Assembly (NCBI GenBank): GCA_930367215.1
Contig: OV884059.1
Location: 61,413,393-61,477,392 of the forward strand
DNA from: Pollenia angustigena
Taxonomy: Eukaryota; Arthropoda; Insecta; Diptera; Polleniidae
Direction: 5' to 3'
Length of the DNA stretch: 64,000 bases
Position 1 is the stretch's first letter. Every line of letters begins with the position of its first letter. The notes under the pieces were generated by a model. That model had not been told where the DNA came from. It saw only the letters and a list, made by a program, of their open reading frames with translations, and did no database searches. Below, piece by piece: positions 10,248 through 21,695 of this stretch. Position numbers and translations under genes: made by a program.

Positions 10248-12360
10248 TGTTGTGGCCCTCAAAATTAATTCTAGATTTGCGAGGCATGATAGTTTTTCTT
10301 ACCGGCTATCTTCAGTCGTGGTGTGATTCGTCTCTAGATTTTAATGCCACAACAATAGAAAATTAAACACATGCCTCTTGGTAATGCCGTATTCTGAGAT
10401 TATCTATCATATTTAACAGACCTGGGCCAAAGGAAGTTGACTGGCCCTGGAGCACATTTTTCCCACCCATAGTTTACGCCAATAGCAATTATGGTGCACG
10501 GTTTACCCTATAATTGCCCCTTTTATTCACGCAATAATTTAACTACACAGACTCATTTTTAACATTTCTCTAATTTTAAGTATATTTAGTAATTCATATT
10601 TAGATTCTTACAATTTCAAGTATGCAATATTTTTAATTTTCAATTAAATTAATTTTTCTTAAAAATTAAACATAAACGTAGTATGTCTTTTATGTAAGAC
10701 CCTATGTTAATACAAAAACATATGAATATGTATACACATGTAAGTATGTATGTATATAAAAAAAAAACGAAATATCTATATAATGTTAAATATATTGTAT
10801 GGTCGTTAAACTCTGTTAACAACAGAGAACACAAAACAAAAACCAAAGGAAAATAAATAGAAGGTTATGTGGCTGAATTCGCATTAAATAAGTTAAAAAC
10901 AAAATTTGTTTTCCTCTTTTGTCCAAAGTGGAAGACAACTCTTGTTATAAATTATAATTAATTATAATAAAGATAAACTTGAATTTTTTTTATTTTATTT
11001 ATGGAACTTACAAATTTTTCCTCGAAGCTGTCGACAAGGGCCCCTTTTGACTGCAGCGATTCCGTTCCAGAAGATTTTGCTAGATAATAATAGTAATTAG
11101 GTTCTAGTGTTTTCCTTCTTACTTTGCCTTCGGCGTTCACAGAAATTATTTTAAAAACAATAATTAAGGATTTACTTTACACACAAGTTATTCTAAAAAA
11201 AAATTTTGTTAATCATCTATGTTTTTCTATTTATAATTCAACTTTTCTTTTCTTTTTCTTTGCTATTTTTGTTTAGAGTTTTAGACGAACATATACAGAC
11301 GGACAAAGTTACCGACGGACAAATGTATACTGATTTTAAAATAATTTTTTTTTTTTGTAACGTTATGCCTCGATGATACGGTTGATAAAAAGAGACGGCT
11401 TTAGTGAGTTGTTAAGAGTAAAGTTGTGATGAATTATGTTAAGAATATTGGAATAAGCAAACTAGGATACATTTTATAGAAGTAAACTATTGATGACGTT
11501 AGAGTCAAGTGTGGTTATGAATGGCTAGTATATAGAATAAAATTGTGAATGAAAGCGTGACTTCATAAAACAAACAATGTTATGCAGATAGTAATTTTGT
11601 TCCCTTTTCTTAAAACAGTAGTGGGAATTATTATGGCACTCAGAAACCCCCTGTTCATTAGTATTCACTTCAAGCCAGGTAAATTCTGTGTTTTTTTTTC
11701 CTAATTTCCGTGTACACTCCTAGTGGTTATTGGCAAGTTGTGCCCTCAGATGTTCGAGCTATAGTTATCCAAGGAATTGACGGTATTTTAACAATTTGGT
11801 GCCTGTACGGGCAATATAAAAATTTCCTCTAGAATATGTGGTAACTTCTTGGATTCAATTCGTTTACTGATATATATAAACTCCAGTTCCAACACGCATG
11901 TCCTTGTCCCTTTCAGGGAAACTGAAAGAATCAATTTGCTGCTGTTATCAACTGTTCAACATAGTATTAAAATCCAAATTATCTTACCCAGTTTTATAAT
12001 CGGAATATATTTTTAATGAAACAATTTAGATCAGATTGAAAATTAAAGTCTATATAAAAGTTTTATCCAGGCACAAGATTGCATAAATAACTTATGGTTT
12101 TCACTTTTCGTTTTCCTGCCTCGTAATATATCACAACCAAACTATTTTTATGAATGAAAGGAAGTAAGAGACACGATGTGCTGCAGTCGAAAGCAACATG
12201 CCCGTGCATACAAAAAAAATCATTCGACTAACCGGTTACCTATTGCAATGTCGTTGCCATGTTAACTATATTATTATTTTCAAACGATCAGTGTCGGGCA
12301 GCAGAGTATCATTGCCATATGAAATTCGTTTTGTCCGGTTAAGAAAAAAAAATCGTTACA
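10248..12360 (-). repeat. 5' LTR of the Ty3-type element
   Basis: About 2113 bp, nearly identical to 2480-4595, with the target duplication ATAC immediately to the right. It should hold the promoter of the element. The 60-codon frame repeated here is at 10958-11140 (minus). Confidence 0.95.
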
Positions 12361-12366
12361 ATACAC

Positions 12367-12584
12367 AGGGGTGTGCTGGAAATCGCAAACGTAAAACACA
12401 AGAATTTTGAAGTTGTTTTTAATACACTTTTAATCTAATTTTTAACATTTTTGTTATAAAATTGTGTTTAATAGAGAAATATTTGTATAATATTGGTCAT
12501 AAAATTACTTTATTACACAAATCTTTTTAAAAAACGACTAGTAAAATTTTTGCGTTTTACGTTTTCGATTTCCAGCACACCCCT
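12367..12584. mobile_element. 218-bp MITE with AGGGGTGTGCTGG ends
   Basis: The terminal inverted repeats begin AGGGGTGTGCTGGAAATCG at the left, and the exact inverse ends the element at the right. The TIRs extend some 30-35 bp with mismatches. A second member with similar length lies at 38123-38338. No coding capacity. It touches the LTR element: the target duplication of that element ends two bases before it. Confidence 0.8.
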
Positions 12585-13264
12585 ACAAATAAGTCCACCA
12601 AATTTTTTGTTGTTAAACTCGATAGCGTAAAAATGCAAATTAATTATGTTTTGACTTGAAGCATTCGTTCGGAAATAAAAAGAAAAAATATCCATCTAAA
12701 TATTGGCTTACCTCGCGAAGTGTTTTAATTGAATTAGTATATTTTGCAATCCTAAGTTATATACGTACAAATAACGTTTGTAATAAGCACTTGATGTGGT
12801 TAATTTGGGAAAAGCTAAGGTTTTTCGCAAATCGAAACAAAACACATAAGTGCTTTTTAGCAGGAAGGTTGTAACTTACGACGAAGATTACGACCGATCT
12901 GCACTTACTGCACTTACAAATTAGAAACTCTTCGAATTCGTATGTAATAAAGCATAAAGTTGGATTGCAGTTACGCTTTCGATTGCTGCTCTCATGAAGC
13001 AATGAACTAAATACAAAAACAATTTAAAGAACATAGAAAAATGACAGGTAGCAAAAGCTAGAATAGAGGCAAGAAATAGAAACAAATAAGAGTGATTAAA
13101 AGCAAAGTTAACTAGTGATTAATGCAATATAAATGCAAGCGTGGACTTACTCCCTTTTTCCGCTGAAAATGAAAATTTTGTGTTTCGTACAAAAAAATGT
13201 TTTGTCCTAAAAAGGGGTTTTCCGTTGAAATTTGTACCATACATTGTTAGTCATAAAAGGAAGT
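12585..13264. other. AT-rich spacer, no gene recognised
   Basis: Two motifs, ACTCCCTTTTTCCGCTGAAA near 13150 and GGGGTTTTCCGTTGAAAT near 13215, resemble the GGATAAAGGGAA end at 2311-2323. They may be further decayed ends. Nothing else is supported. Confidence 0.4.
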
Positions 13265-13272
13265 GTATCCAC

Positions 13273-14504
13273 TAGGGATGCCAAACGGGAAATCCCAAAA
13301 TCCCGGGATTTTTCGGGATTAATAAATCCCGATTTCCGGGATTTATTTTTTTTAATCCCGGGATTTTTAATATATCAAGTTTGTGTACAAAAATGTTCGT
13401 TTTTATTGAATTTTTATACTCTATACAAAAAAAAAATAATTATAAAATATATTTCAGTTGAATTTTTTATTTTTATAATTCTTATTTTTCTTTTTTAAAA
13501 ATATATTTTATATAATTTCAAAAGATTTTGCTATTCGTGCTTAATTCCCAGTTTTTATTCTTGACAAAAACACTTGAAATTTATTGTTGATAAGCTATTC
13601 CTATGCATTTCACTGGTTGCTTAGGCCAGATTATCAGGAAACTTCATCCATAAAGATTTTAGACAAACTAAAGATATTAAACCAAATAAAACTGTTAAAC
13701 GTATAAGAATTATAGCAACAGTTCTACTTGTAACAATATCAAAGCTTGAACAAAACACATCAACAATAAACAACAGTGTTGAAATTCTCTCAACATTAAT
13801 TGTAGTTGTAAGTAGGTTAAGAAAAACAAAATAAAAACAACAACAACTAACAAAAGATGTTGTCAATTAAGTGTTTTTTAGGCCGTGCACTTGCCTGTTT
13901 ATTATCAAAAAGTAATTTCAATTTTTGGGAATACAAAATTTTAATTTCAAAAGATTTTGCTATTCGTGCTTAATTCCCAGTTTTTATTCTTGACAAAAAC
14001 ACTTGAAATTTATTGTTGATGGGATAAGCTATTCCTATGCATTTCACTGGTTGCTTAGGCCAGATCATCAGGAAACTTCATCCATAAAGATTTTAGACAA
14101 ACTAAAGATATTAAACCAAATAAAACTGTTAAACGTATAAGAATTATAGCAACAGTTCTACTTGTAACAATATCAAAGCTTGAACAAAACACATCAACAA
14201 TAATGAAGAGGATGAAGATTCCTGATGATCTGGCCTAAGCAACCAGTGAAATGCATAGGAATAGCTTATCCCATCAACAATAAATTTCAAGTGTTTTTGT
14301 CAAGAATAAAAACTGGGAATTAAGCACGAATAGCAAAATCTTTTGAAATTAAAATTTTGTATTCCCAAAAATTGAAATTACTTTTTGATAATATATTTTA
14401 TATATATAATACCTTTTGAAAATTCATAAATAAATAAAAAAGTGTTATTTATTTAAAAAAATCCCGAAATTTCAGGATCGGGATTTCAAAATCCCGAATT
14501 CCTA
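13273..14504. mobile_element. Non-autonomous hAT-type element with reiterated ATCCCGGGATT ends
   Basis: A perfect 8-bp duplication GTATCCAC flanks it (13265-13272 and 14505-14512), the hallmark length of hAT insertions. The ends are TAGGGATGCC on the left and the inverse of TAGGAATTCG on the right. Just inside, both ends carry several AATCCCGGGATT-like palindromic repeats, which may be transposase-binding subterminal repeats (inference). The middle is occupied by a later insertion of the 429/470-bp repeat family (13515-14390). Confidence 0.85.
13515..14390. repeat. Fold-back copy of the 429/470-bp repeat family
   Basis: One unit starting ATTTCAAAAGATTTTGC (13515) is repeated directly about 429 bp later. 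From about 14210 the sequence runs back as an inverted copy to 14390. Both sides are bordered by the same A/T-rich string, ATATATTTTATATA, possibly a target duplication. The family also appears at 46147-46250 and 58025-59398. Confidence 0.75.
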
Positions 14505-14544
14505 GTATCCACGCCAAATCTCAAAAACGCCAAAAATGGACTCA

Positions 14545-14573
14545 TTCCCTTTATCCTCTGAACGACTCATATG
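14545..14573. repeat. Inverted counterpart of the end at 2294
   Basis: TTCCCTTTATCC then CTGAACGACTCATATG is the inverse, with a few mismatches, of the sequence at 2294-2323. The two may be the ends of one old element of about 12.3 kb including its later insertions. Confidence 0.45.
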
Positions 14574-14759
14574 TACATTAGAGCGTTTTTTTTTTAAATA
14601 TGACTGATTATTATATTCAACATTTTTCATTTTTCGAATTTATTCTATGAGGTAAATTTCAGTTATGTATTTTATAAAGCTTTTTTTTTTTTTTTTGTAA
14701 TAGTTCTATTCCTTAAATTTTTTCAGAAATGACTTTATACACTACCAGACTATTATATT

Positions 14760-15642
14760 AGCTGAATTCACACCGAGCTTGTTAGTTTGTTAGTCGTTAA
14801 TCGTTACTTTTTTACACGCATTTTGTTTTTGTATATTTAACGCGCTACCGTATTAACATTTAACAAATTAACGACACGGCACCCCTGATAAAATAGTTGT
14901 TAGTTGGTAACTCACTACTTACCGTCAGTAAAGGTGGAAGTACATAACACGCGTTAGTTCGTCGACAAGTGTCGTGCGTTTAAAAACTTTAGCGCGTCAA
15001 AAATTGCAAGTTACACAACACGCGTTACAAAAGCCATTCCTGTCAGCTGTTTTTTATTTGTTTACTTATTTGTGCATTAAAAAAGGGTTCGAAAGTATAT
15101 CGAGATTTTGTTATTTTATTGAATTTATTCTTTTTATATAAATATTGTATGTTTTTTAAGCTCTTCAATAAGTTTTTCTTTCATGATTCACAAATCTGTT
15201 AAATTATTCTTTTTATTGTCAGCTGATTACTTGTCAAAAATACACAACGCGCTAAAAAGTTCAAAGTTAACCAACTTTCTGGCGCAAACGCGTCAAAATA
15301 TTTTGCATGTAGCTTGTTCTATGAAAACACACTAGCTTAACTTTTTTTGACAGAAGACGACAGAGCGCGCGCGCACTAACGCGTGTTATGTACTTCTACC
15401 TTTACGTTATTTGTGTCAAAGCATGAGTAATTAAATGGTTGACAATTGTTTTTTTACACTTTCTCATGGCATGTTTTATTTTTTCCAGAATAATAAATTG
15501 TGTCAGAACAATAAATCAGTTGTTTTACTACGAAAGTTACCAGACTAACAAAGTTTTAAAAAGGGGGTCGTTCACAGTTGGTAACTTTAACAAATTAACA
15601 AACTACCGAGTGACAAATTAACAAGTTCGGTGTGAATACCAC
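14760..15642. mobile_element. TIR element with ATTCACACCGA ends, itself interrupted
   Basis: The ends are ATTCACACCGAGCTTGTTAG at the left and, inverted at the right, ATTCACACCGAACTTGTTAA. The duplicated TATT (14756-14759 and 15643-15646) is deduced by comparing with the uninterrupted 383-bp repeats, so the insertion point is firm. Superfamily not assigned. A second element lies inside it at 14929-15404. Confidence 0.75.
14929..15404. mobile_element. Inner TIR element with TAAAGGTGGAAGTACATAAC ends
   Basis: The left end TAAAGGTGGAAGTACATAAC then ACGCGTTAGT is matched in inverted form at 15375-15404 with one difference near the tip. The element is 476 bp and has no coding frame. This makes three levels of nesting. 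No clear target duplication was found. Confidence 0.7.
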
Positions 15643-15762
15643 TATTGTATTTTCTTTTTACATTTTACCTTAGCCTTCCTTTGGAAAGCAATGAGGTATA
15701 TTTTATGTATAGAAAAATTTACAATTATTAGACACCAGCAGAATGTAATGCATTTTCTGAAA

Positions 15763-17990
15763 AAATTGAAGGAATAGAACAATGACTGATTATTTTTATA
15801 AAAATTAGTATGTATGTGCTCAAGTCGAGAAATGTGCCATTTAGTGTAAAAATCAAATTGCAAAAGTTTAAGCGCAAACGGGCATTGTCTTCCCGTGCCG
15901 AAAGAGCTTACTGTTTTTCACGAAATAGCGCAACTTTTCTACTTTGACTGATGACTGGTTAAATTTATTACACAAAATAAACTATCAAATGACAGTTTAT
16001 TTTAATAACTTGTCATTGAGTTTATTTTTTTACATAGGAAAACATACCAAAAGGTAGGAATAACAATATATATCAACTATCTTAGACATTCTTTCAGTTT
16101 TTCGGAAATTTTTAAAACCAATATTTGACAAATGAAAAAAAAACTTATTTAAAAAAAGAAAATACACAAAAATGCCAACGAGGACATTCCGATACCGCCT
16201 AAAGTAGGATCGTTTTTTACTGCTTATCTTTTGTTAGAGTGTTATTGAAGTATTAAATTAGGTTAACTCTTCTTTCAGCCGTGACGTCAAAACTACCTTC
16301 ATATCTTTTTCCAATTTTTTTGTGTTCGAATGGTCTTACAAACCTGGTAATTGGAATGTGAATACGAGCTTTTATAATATTTTAGTTTTGAACTGTTGCC
16401 TTCAATTTTGAACTTTTCTAAAGTGCGCTCAATTCGTTATATATTTTTCGATTTTAGCTTTAGAGAGATAGCTTTGCTTGGTGGTAAGATGGCAGCTTGT
16501 GTCCGGTTATTTGATGGGATGAATGTCCAATTAAATAAATCTAACTTTTAGCTCGAAAACGAACATTAGACGAGATACTAGCCATTTCAGGTTTTTTTAA
16601 ATAACTGGTTAAATTCCTTAATCGTTTTAATATCGAACTTTTTACTACACATAACAAACTATAAATAAATATTTTTTTCAAAGTATTTTTACAAGCGCCG
16701 CGACAAAACCAAATCGGGAATGCCCCGATTTTTATGTAATGCATAAATAGGAATACAAAATTAGCTAGAAGATGCCAGAAGCCGCGAAATAAAGAATAGT
16801 TTTAGTGCTTTCGAGAAAAATAAGCGAAGTTTAAATGTAAAAAGTAGTTTAATATTTTAAACCTTGAGAGTATCGGCACGGAAAAGCAAAGTGACATTAA
16901 GCTAAAATTTTTAAAATGGTATTTTTTCACTAGATGTGGGCTACACTAAAAATCGAGAATCGATTTTAAAAAACCACCCTAATGTACATACTTGTATATA
17001 AAGAGTTGTAAGTTACTCATGCCAACAAATTGTTAACCAATGGACCAGAGTATACTTTTCTAAAAGCAAAATCTTCACTTAACGTTTAAAAAACTTTATT
17101 TTTTGTCATATACAAGATGTTATTAAAACTGATATATGGTCTGAAAGTCCTACTAGTTACCTTTAAAATAAATATTTAACTTTTGTTTCTTCTCTAAGAT
17201 ATCTAAACCTGAAGTTTGAAAATCTGCTTTTCACTATATTCATGGATTTTTTTTTTAATTTTTTGTTCTTTTCTTCATAATTTTGACTTAATTTTTTCTA
17301 TTTTTTAAGATTTTTAAATTTTTCTTTCAAAAAGTTCAGTACAAATCAATTTTTTTTCGGGCAGTTATAAGACTTCAATTTATTGCAGGTAGCGAAGACA
17401 TCCCGAAAATCGTATGTGCTGAGTAATAATTCGAATAAAGCGAATAAATGTTTAAAAACAGCGATGTTTCCACTATAAGCATCGATGTTGAAAAACATCG
17501 ATAAAAAACACGATACATCGATGTTATAAACAGCTTTGAAATAATACTTACGGACTGCTTAAATTATTCTTTGATACTGAAAGGCCCAACTATAATATGC
17601 ATAAGTTTGCATAAGCTTCTGTTAAAAATTAACAAATAGCGAGTCAAACGCATTTAAAAACACAAAAACATTTTCATAAAACCTAACAAAAAGTTTCCTT
17701 AAGTACAATACGATTTAACACATATGATTTACATGTATTCGCAAAGTTACTTTAGCCAACTTAAGCATGTTATAGTTGGTCCTTTACACTTGCACAGTCT
17801 CCAAAATTGTTTTAACATTTCTTTAGTTTGGCATGAGGAAAACAAGTTTTACTAGGATAATTTTGAAGTGTCATTTTAATTAAGGAGTCTTCATGTCGCG
17901 AAGTTTAACGTGGCCTTCCTCCAGAATGAGTAAGATGTGCGACCAGTCTGCAAAAACGTTTTAATTAGCCTAGAAATAATTGATCTGTTG
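15763..17990. other. Long AT-rich stretch, no gene recognised
   Basis: A TGACGTCA octamer (CRE-like) is at about 16282 and a run of ATCGATGTT-type inverted motifs at 17462-17530. A short frame starting MAACVRLFDG near 16490 ends after about 20 codons. None of these supports a gene. Confidence 0.4.
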
Positions 17991-18000
17991 ATCGAATATT

Positions 18001-18237
18001 TTGCACTTAATTAATGTCTTGATAAATTCACTTGATCTTAACCCAATCGAGAACTTGAGGGAGATCGTTAACTTAAAAATCAACCGAGAAAATTGCAAAA
18101 CCAAAGAAAATTTATTTGAAGGCGCAAAAATAGCCTTGGAAGCAATATCACCTGAAATAATTAATAATTTAATATCCTCTATGCCTAAAAGATGTGCGTG
18201 TGTCATCCAGAATAAAGATTTCGCAACGAAATATTGA
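18001..18237 (+). pseudogene. Tc1-like transposase, C-terminal remnant
   Basis: The 78-codon frame contains DLNPIENL, the motif around the third catalytic acid region of Tc1/mariner-type transposases, and a C-terminal NLISSMPKRC followed by a TKY ending, both typical of Tc1 proteins. The usual N-terminal helix-turn-helix and the first two catalytic acids are missing. The protein could not work. It lies 260 bp from a Tc1-like inverted repeat end, in the right orientation. Confidence 0.8.
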
Positions 18238-18497
18238 TTTCAATAGTTTTATTTTGTACCTTAAGTTGGGGGTGCTTTAGTTTAGTCCGCTTATATTTGC
18301 GACTTAAAATATTTTTTGAATTATTACTTTTTTTTTATTAAATTCTGAATTCCTTAAGTTTGTTTTTTTCAATAAAAAAAGATATGTATAAATAAATAAA
18401 AAATTAAAAAAAAAAATTTTTAATAATTTTGTTTTCTTAAAAAAATTATCATTTAAAAAAATATACTGAGGGGGTGCTTAGGTTTTGTCCGATACTG
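18238..18497 (+). mobile_element. 3' end and inverted repeat of the Tc1-like relic
   Basis: After the transposase stop, AT-rich sequence leads to GGGGGTGCTTAGG and then TTTTGTCCGATACTG, followed by TA. Read inward this is CAGTATCGGACAAAA, a typical Tc1-type end next to its TA target. A similar GGGGGTGCTTTAG is at 18270. The 5' end was not found. Confidence 0.65.
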
Positions 18498-18515
18498 TAT
18501 ATTCTATATGAAGGT

Positions 18516-19337
18516 TAGGGCTTCCAATCGGGAAATACCGATCACGGAAATCCCGGGATTTTCGGGATTAGGTGAATCCCGAATCTCGGGATTTCTGATT
18601 TTTAATCCCGGGATTTTCGGGATCCCGATTTCTTTTATATTTTGTATAAATATTTATTTGTTGGTGTATTTGTTGACAAAAAAAGTTTTTGATACACCCT
18701 GTTGTTTAAAAATAAACAGAACACACCAAAACAAAAACTATGCTTCCTTTCATTTGAATAAACAATAATTACAATGTGTACAATTTATTAATAACAAAAA
18801 GTTTTGTTTTAAATATTTCGATTAAATAAGTTGAAAGGATTTTTATTAAATTTTCCAATTTTTTTATTTTGTTGAAATTGTGCAATTGTATTTTAAAATT
18901 GTCCAAATGTTTTCCTGTACACAATTTTTTAAAATACATTTCGAAATGGTGTGATTTTTATATCAATAATCAAATATTGGTAAAAAATAAGATTTTTATG
19001 TTTTTTTTGTTAAGTTTTTATTACATTACATTTATGAATTGTGATCAATTATTACTTAAAGTTTGTTTTATTATATTTCTTACAAATAAATAATACCTAA
19101 GTATATGTATGTTCATGAAATATGAGTATTTTCTGGAAAATTAAGTTTTTTTCATACAGTTTGAAAAGTATTTATATTTGGTATAAAACAAATAAATCCC
19201 GAAAAATCCCGAACATTTTTCAAAAATCCCGTGAATCCCGGGATTCAAAAAATATCCCGAAAATCCCGGGATCCCGAAATATTTTCTTTAATCCCGTTTC
19301 CGGGATTCAAAAAAACCAATCCCGGTTGGAAGCCCTA
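18516..19337. mobile_element. Non-autonomous hAT-type element with reiterated ATCCCGGGATT ends
   Basis: The ends TAGGGCTTCCAA and the inverse TTGGAAGCCCTA are perfect inverted repeats. The flanks are ATGAAGGT and ATGTAGGT, an 8-bp duplication with one mismatch. Both subterminal regions are crowded with AATCCCGGGATT-like repeats, as in 13273-14504, so these are related families. The 822-bp element has no transposase. Confidence 0.82.
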
Positions 19338-20287
19338 ATGTAGGTAAATAAGCAGGTTTTTGTTTGTCCCGTTATTTTCAAATTGCGGTTCAAAAGTTTG
19401 CCGGATGTTGTATATTAAGAAAAATCCAAAAATATATCGCGAGTTAATTAATATTTTTTCATTTAATAGCGAAAGTCTGGTTTTAATAAGGGTATTCACG
19501 TCACAAGTTTCACCCTTGCAAAAAAGCAAATGTGCAACTTGTGACATGAATACCCTTATGGCCATTTTCTCATTAGGCGATTATATTTTTCCCAACGAAA
19601 AACTGCACATTAAAGAAATTTGGTTTTTTCAATGTCTCATTTGCTTCGTTTTAATCGCAAAGCTAACCGGCACTCATCTGCCAATTATTTATTTTCCTTT
19701 TATTTGCCGTACAGATAAATTCAATCAGCTGACTCCTATCTTTTACATATATTTTGAGTGGCGTTGCCAGCTGAAAACTTTGTTTTTTTGTCGGTATATT
19801 GAGAAACCCAAAATCGTTAACGGACAGTTTATCGGTCCAATAAATTTATGTTGACATTAAGTAACAGACAGTTTGTCGATACATTGAGAAAATGGCCATT
19901 AATGTATTGAAAATAGTTACAATATCAAAAATTCTGAAATAACGCAAAAATTTAAAAAAGGGACCTGCTTACAATGTGTGGCAATTAGTGTGCAAGACGC
20001 CTGCTACTTGCCCACGAAGTAAGCGACGTGTATAGGGTGTCCACTGTCTGCTTACAATATGTGCGAAATAGTGTGCCTTGAACTTCCAATTGCCCACGAA
20101 GTAAGCGAAATTGTGTATACTACTGTCTGCTTTAAATATCCTGAAGCAGCACTGAGTTTATATTTATTGAATTAACACTTTACTATCGCGCTTTCTTTGT
20201 GTGCAAATGGTAGGCGTTCACTTCGAAAAAGTGTACTAAATTGTATTGATATCTTACTCGTTTCTATCACATCACAGCTTCTGTAAA
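19338..20287. other. Spacer with small hairpin elements
   Basis: A 74-bp hairpin at 19486-19559 has ATAAGGGTATTCACGTCACA ends with one mismatch. GGCCATTTTCTCA at 19561 returns inverted at about 19886-19898 and may bound another small element. A 164-codon open frame at 19360-19854 crosses these structures and has no recognisable motif, so it is not called a gene. Near 19990-20130 a sequence with TTGCCCACGAAGTAAGCGA occurs twice. Confidence 0.5.
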
Positions 20288-20431
20288 GCTGCCCATACAC
20301 GATTCAATTCAATTGTCAACTAAGTCGGTTGTTGTCCAAATCAAAGCGTGTATGGCTTTGTCAATTGATTAGTTTGATTAGTTGGTTGAAGAAAAATCAA
20401 AAGATTTTGATTTTTTCAAGTTGACTACTAA

Positions 20432-20660
20432 AGCTTCGTACAGACGATGGTCAGATCTTACAATATTGGTAAGCAGCGTTGCTTAAATTGCATTAAAATT
20501 GGCTAAAATGTCTTACAACTGTGTGAACATTGTAAGCTCATTAGTATTTGCAGATGTGCAAAATTAATGCATCTGACAATGGACCATTGTCAGAAAAAGT
20601 TTGCTGTTGGCAACGCCTGCTTACAATATTGTAAGATCTGACCATCGTCTGTACGAAGCT
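20432..20660. mobile_element. 229-bp Harbinger-like MITE
   Basis: A near-perfect inverted repeat of about 37 bp begins AGCTTCGTACAGACGATGG at each end. TAA stands immediately outside on both sides (20429-20431 and 20661-20663), the 3-bp duplication typical of PIF/Harbinger. No coding capacity. Confidence 0.8.
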
Positions 20661-20687
20661 TAAGTCTTTCAATTCGATTGTACTGTG

Positions 20688-21329
20688 CAAGGTCTATCCA
20701 ATAGGTCTGCTTAAGAAGTCAGATGTTTATTTGGTTTATTCCTCAACGATTTCAAAAGTTGTTTACGTTTTCCTTATACTTGTATATTTTTGTTTACTTT
20801 TTAGGTTCCCTGCAAATAATAGGACCAGTCCAAACACGCGTGTAAAGAGTAGTCCACAAGGGACCAGGATTAGTCCAAAACTAACCCAAACGTATGGAAA
20901 AAACCTGGTCTATTTAACATTACGATGTCCTAGGAGAGGACCATATAACCCACCTTTGGACCACTAAGGAGTAGTTTTAAAACTACTCCATGGTATTCTC
21001 AAGAGGATTAGTTTTGAAGTCGAAAGCATGTCGTTAAAAAATGAAGACATGTCGTCTCACTACGAACACTTTTTAACAATGACATGGTCCATGCTTGCAT
21101 TACATCGGACCAGTCCATGGAGTAGTCCATTTTATCAAAATGGATCAGGTGGTCCAATTTTATTTGCAGCGTTTTTTGCCACACATACATGCACACAAAA
21201 CACATTTTTCCTTTTGTTTTGCCTATGTGGTAGTAAGATTTTGACAACGACGAGGAATTTTACACAAACAAAATGCCTGTTGTTTTTTGTATTGTTGTAG
21301 TAGTAAGCAGACCTATTAGATAGGCCTTG
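20688..21329. mobile_element. CAAGG-ended TIR element, long form
   Basis: The ends CAAGGTCTATCCAATAGG (left) and CAAGGCCTATCTAATAGG (right, inverted) agree over 26 bp with two differences. The flanks GTACTGTG and GTAGTGTG form an 8-bp duplication with one mismatch. The core from about 20804 to 21169 is full of GGACC/GGTCC and AGTCC motifs and is shared, inverted, with 39182-39660. No transposase. Confidence 0.8.
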
Positions 21330-21455
21330 GTAGTGTGTGTGCTCGGGTCTGTTGATTAGCTGTCAAAATTAATGTTTTTAGTATTCTCTTACAAAAAAAA
21401 AAGTTAAGTACATACATACATTTAGTATTCTGGTTATTTTGTTGAACTATTTATG

Positions 21456-21695
21456 GTTTTTAATCCAAATTTTTAATATTTTTAATTAGGCTTAAGTTCA
21501 TCAAATTTAATTTTCATTAAATTATTTTTATGAAGAAAGGAATTTTACAACACGAAAATTAATTAAAATTTTCTGATCATTTTTCATTCTTGACTCAATC
21601 TGGGCTCGAACCCAGGCGTTTTTACGGACAGGTTACCCTGACATGTTTCGATTGCAACCACTCAATCTCCTCAGAGGGCTTGCCGTTTAACACTT
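21456..21695 (-). repeat. tRNA-like repeat arm (single)
   Basis: This 240-bp block matches one arm of the fold-back at 59399-59960. Its inner 100 bp (21591-21690), read on the minus strand, has a GGGTTCGAGCCCAG segment like a B box and T arm, and GATTGAGTGGTTGCAATC like a D arm with A-box character. The T loop has six bases rather than seven and no acceptor stem forms, so it is not a functional tRNA gene. Confidence 0.65.

Larger units (their letters stand above)
2480..12360 (-). mobile_element. Complete Ty3-type LTR retrotransposon, Ulysses/Osvaldo-like
   Basis: Seen in the sequence: two LTRs of about 2.1 kb (2480-4595 and 10248-12360), a 4-bp duplication ATAC immediately outside (2476-2479 and 12361-12364), a primer-binding site beside the right LTR, and gag and pol reading leftward. 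The element is therefore on the minus strand and its 5' LTR is the right-hand one. Pol order is protease, RT, RNase H, integrase, which defines Ty3 rather than Copia type. Only about 116 bp separate the pol stop from the 3' LTR, so there is no env. LTRs this long are known for Drosophila Ulysses, and Osvaldo is related; placement there is inference. By eye the LTRs differ at roughly a dozen positions plus short A/T-run indels, so the insertion looks recent. Confidence 0.95.
14609..15762 (+). repeat. Interrupted copy of the 383-bp repeat
   Basis: Positions 14609-14759 match the 383-bp unit of the left array, and 15643-15762 continue it from the same point. The interruption is a TIR element (14760-15642) with the host tetranucleotide TATT duplicated at both joints. 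The copy ends just after GCATTTTCTG. It is inverted relative to the right-hand end of the left array. Confidence 0.85.

Noticed and set aside
2480..12360. Errantivirus-like element with env
   Set aside because: Only about 116 bp lie between the pol stop and the 3' LTR, so no env can be encoded.
19360..19854. 164-codon frame as a gene
   Set aside because: It runs through a 74-bp hairpin element and the edge of another repeat, and has no motif.
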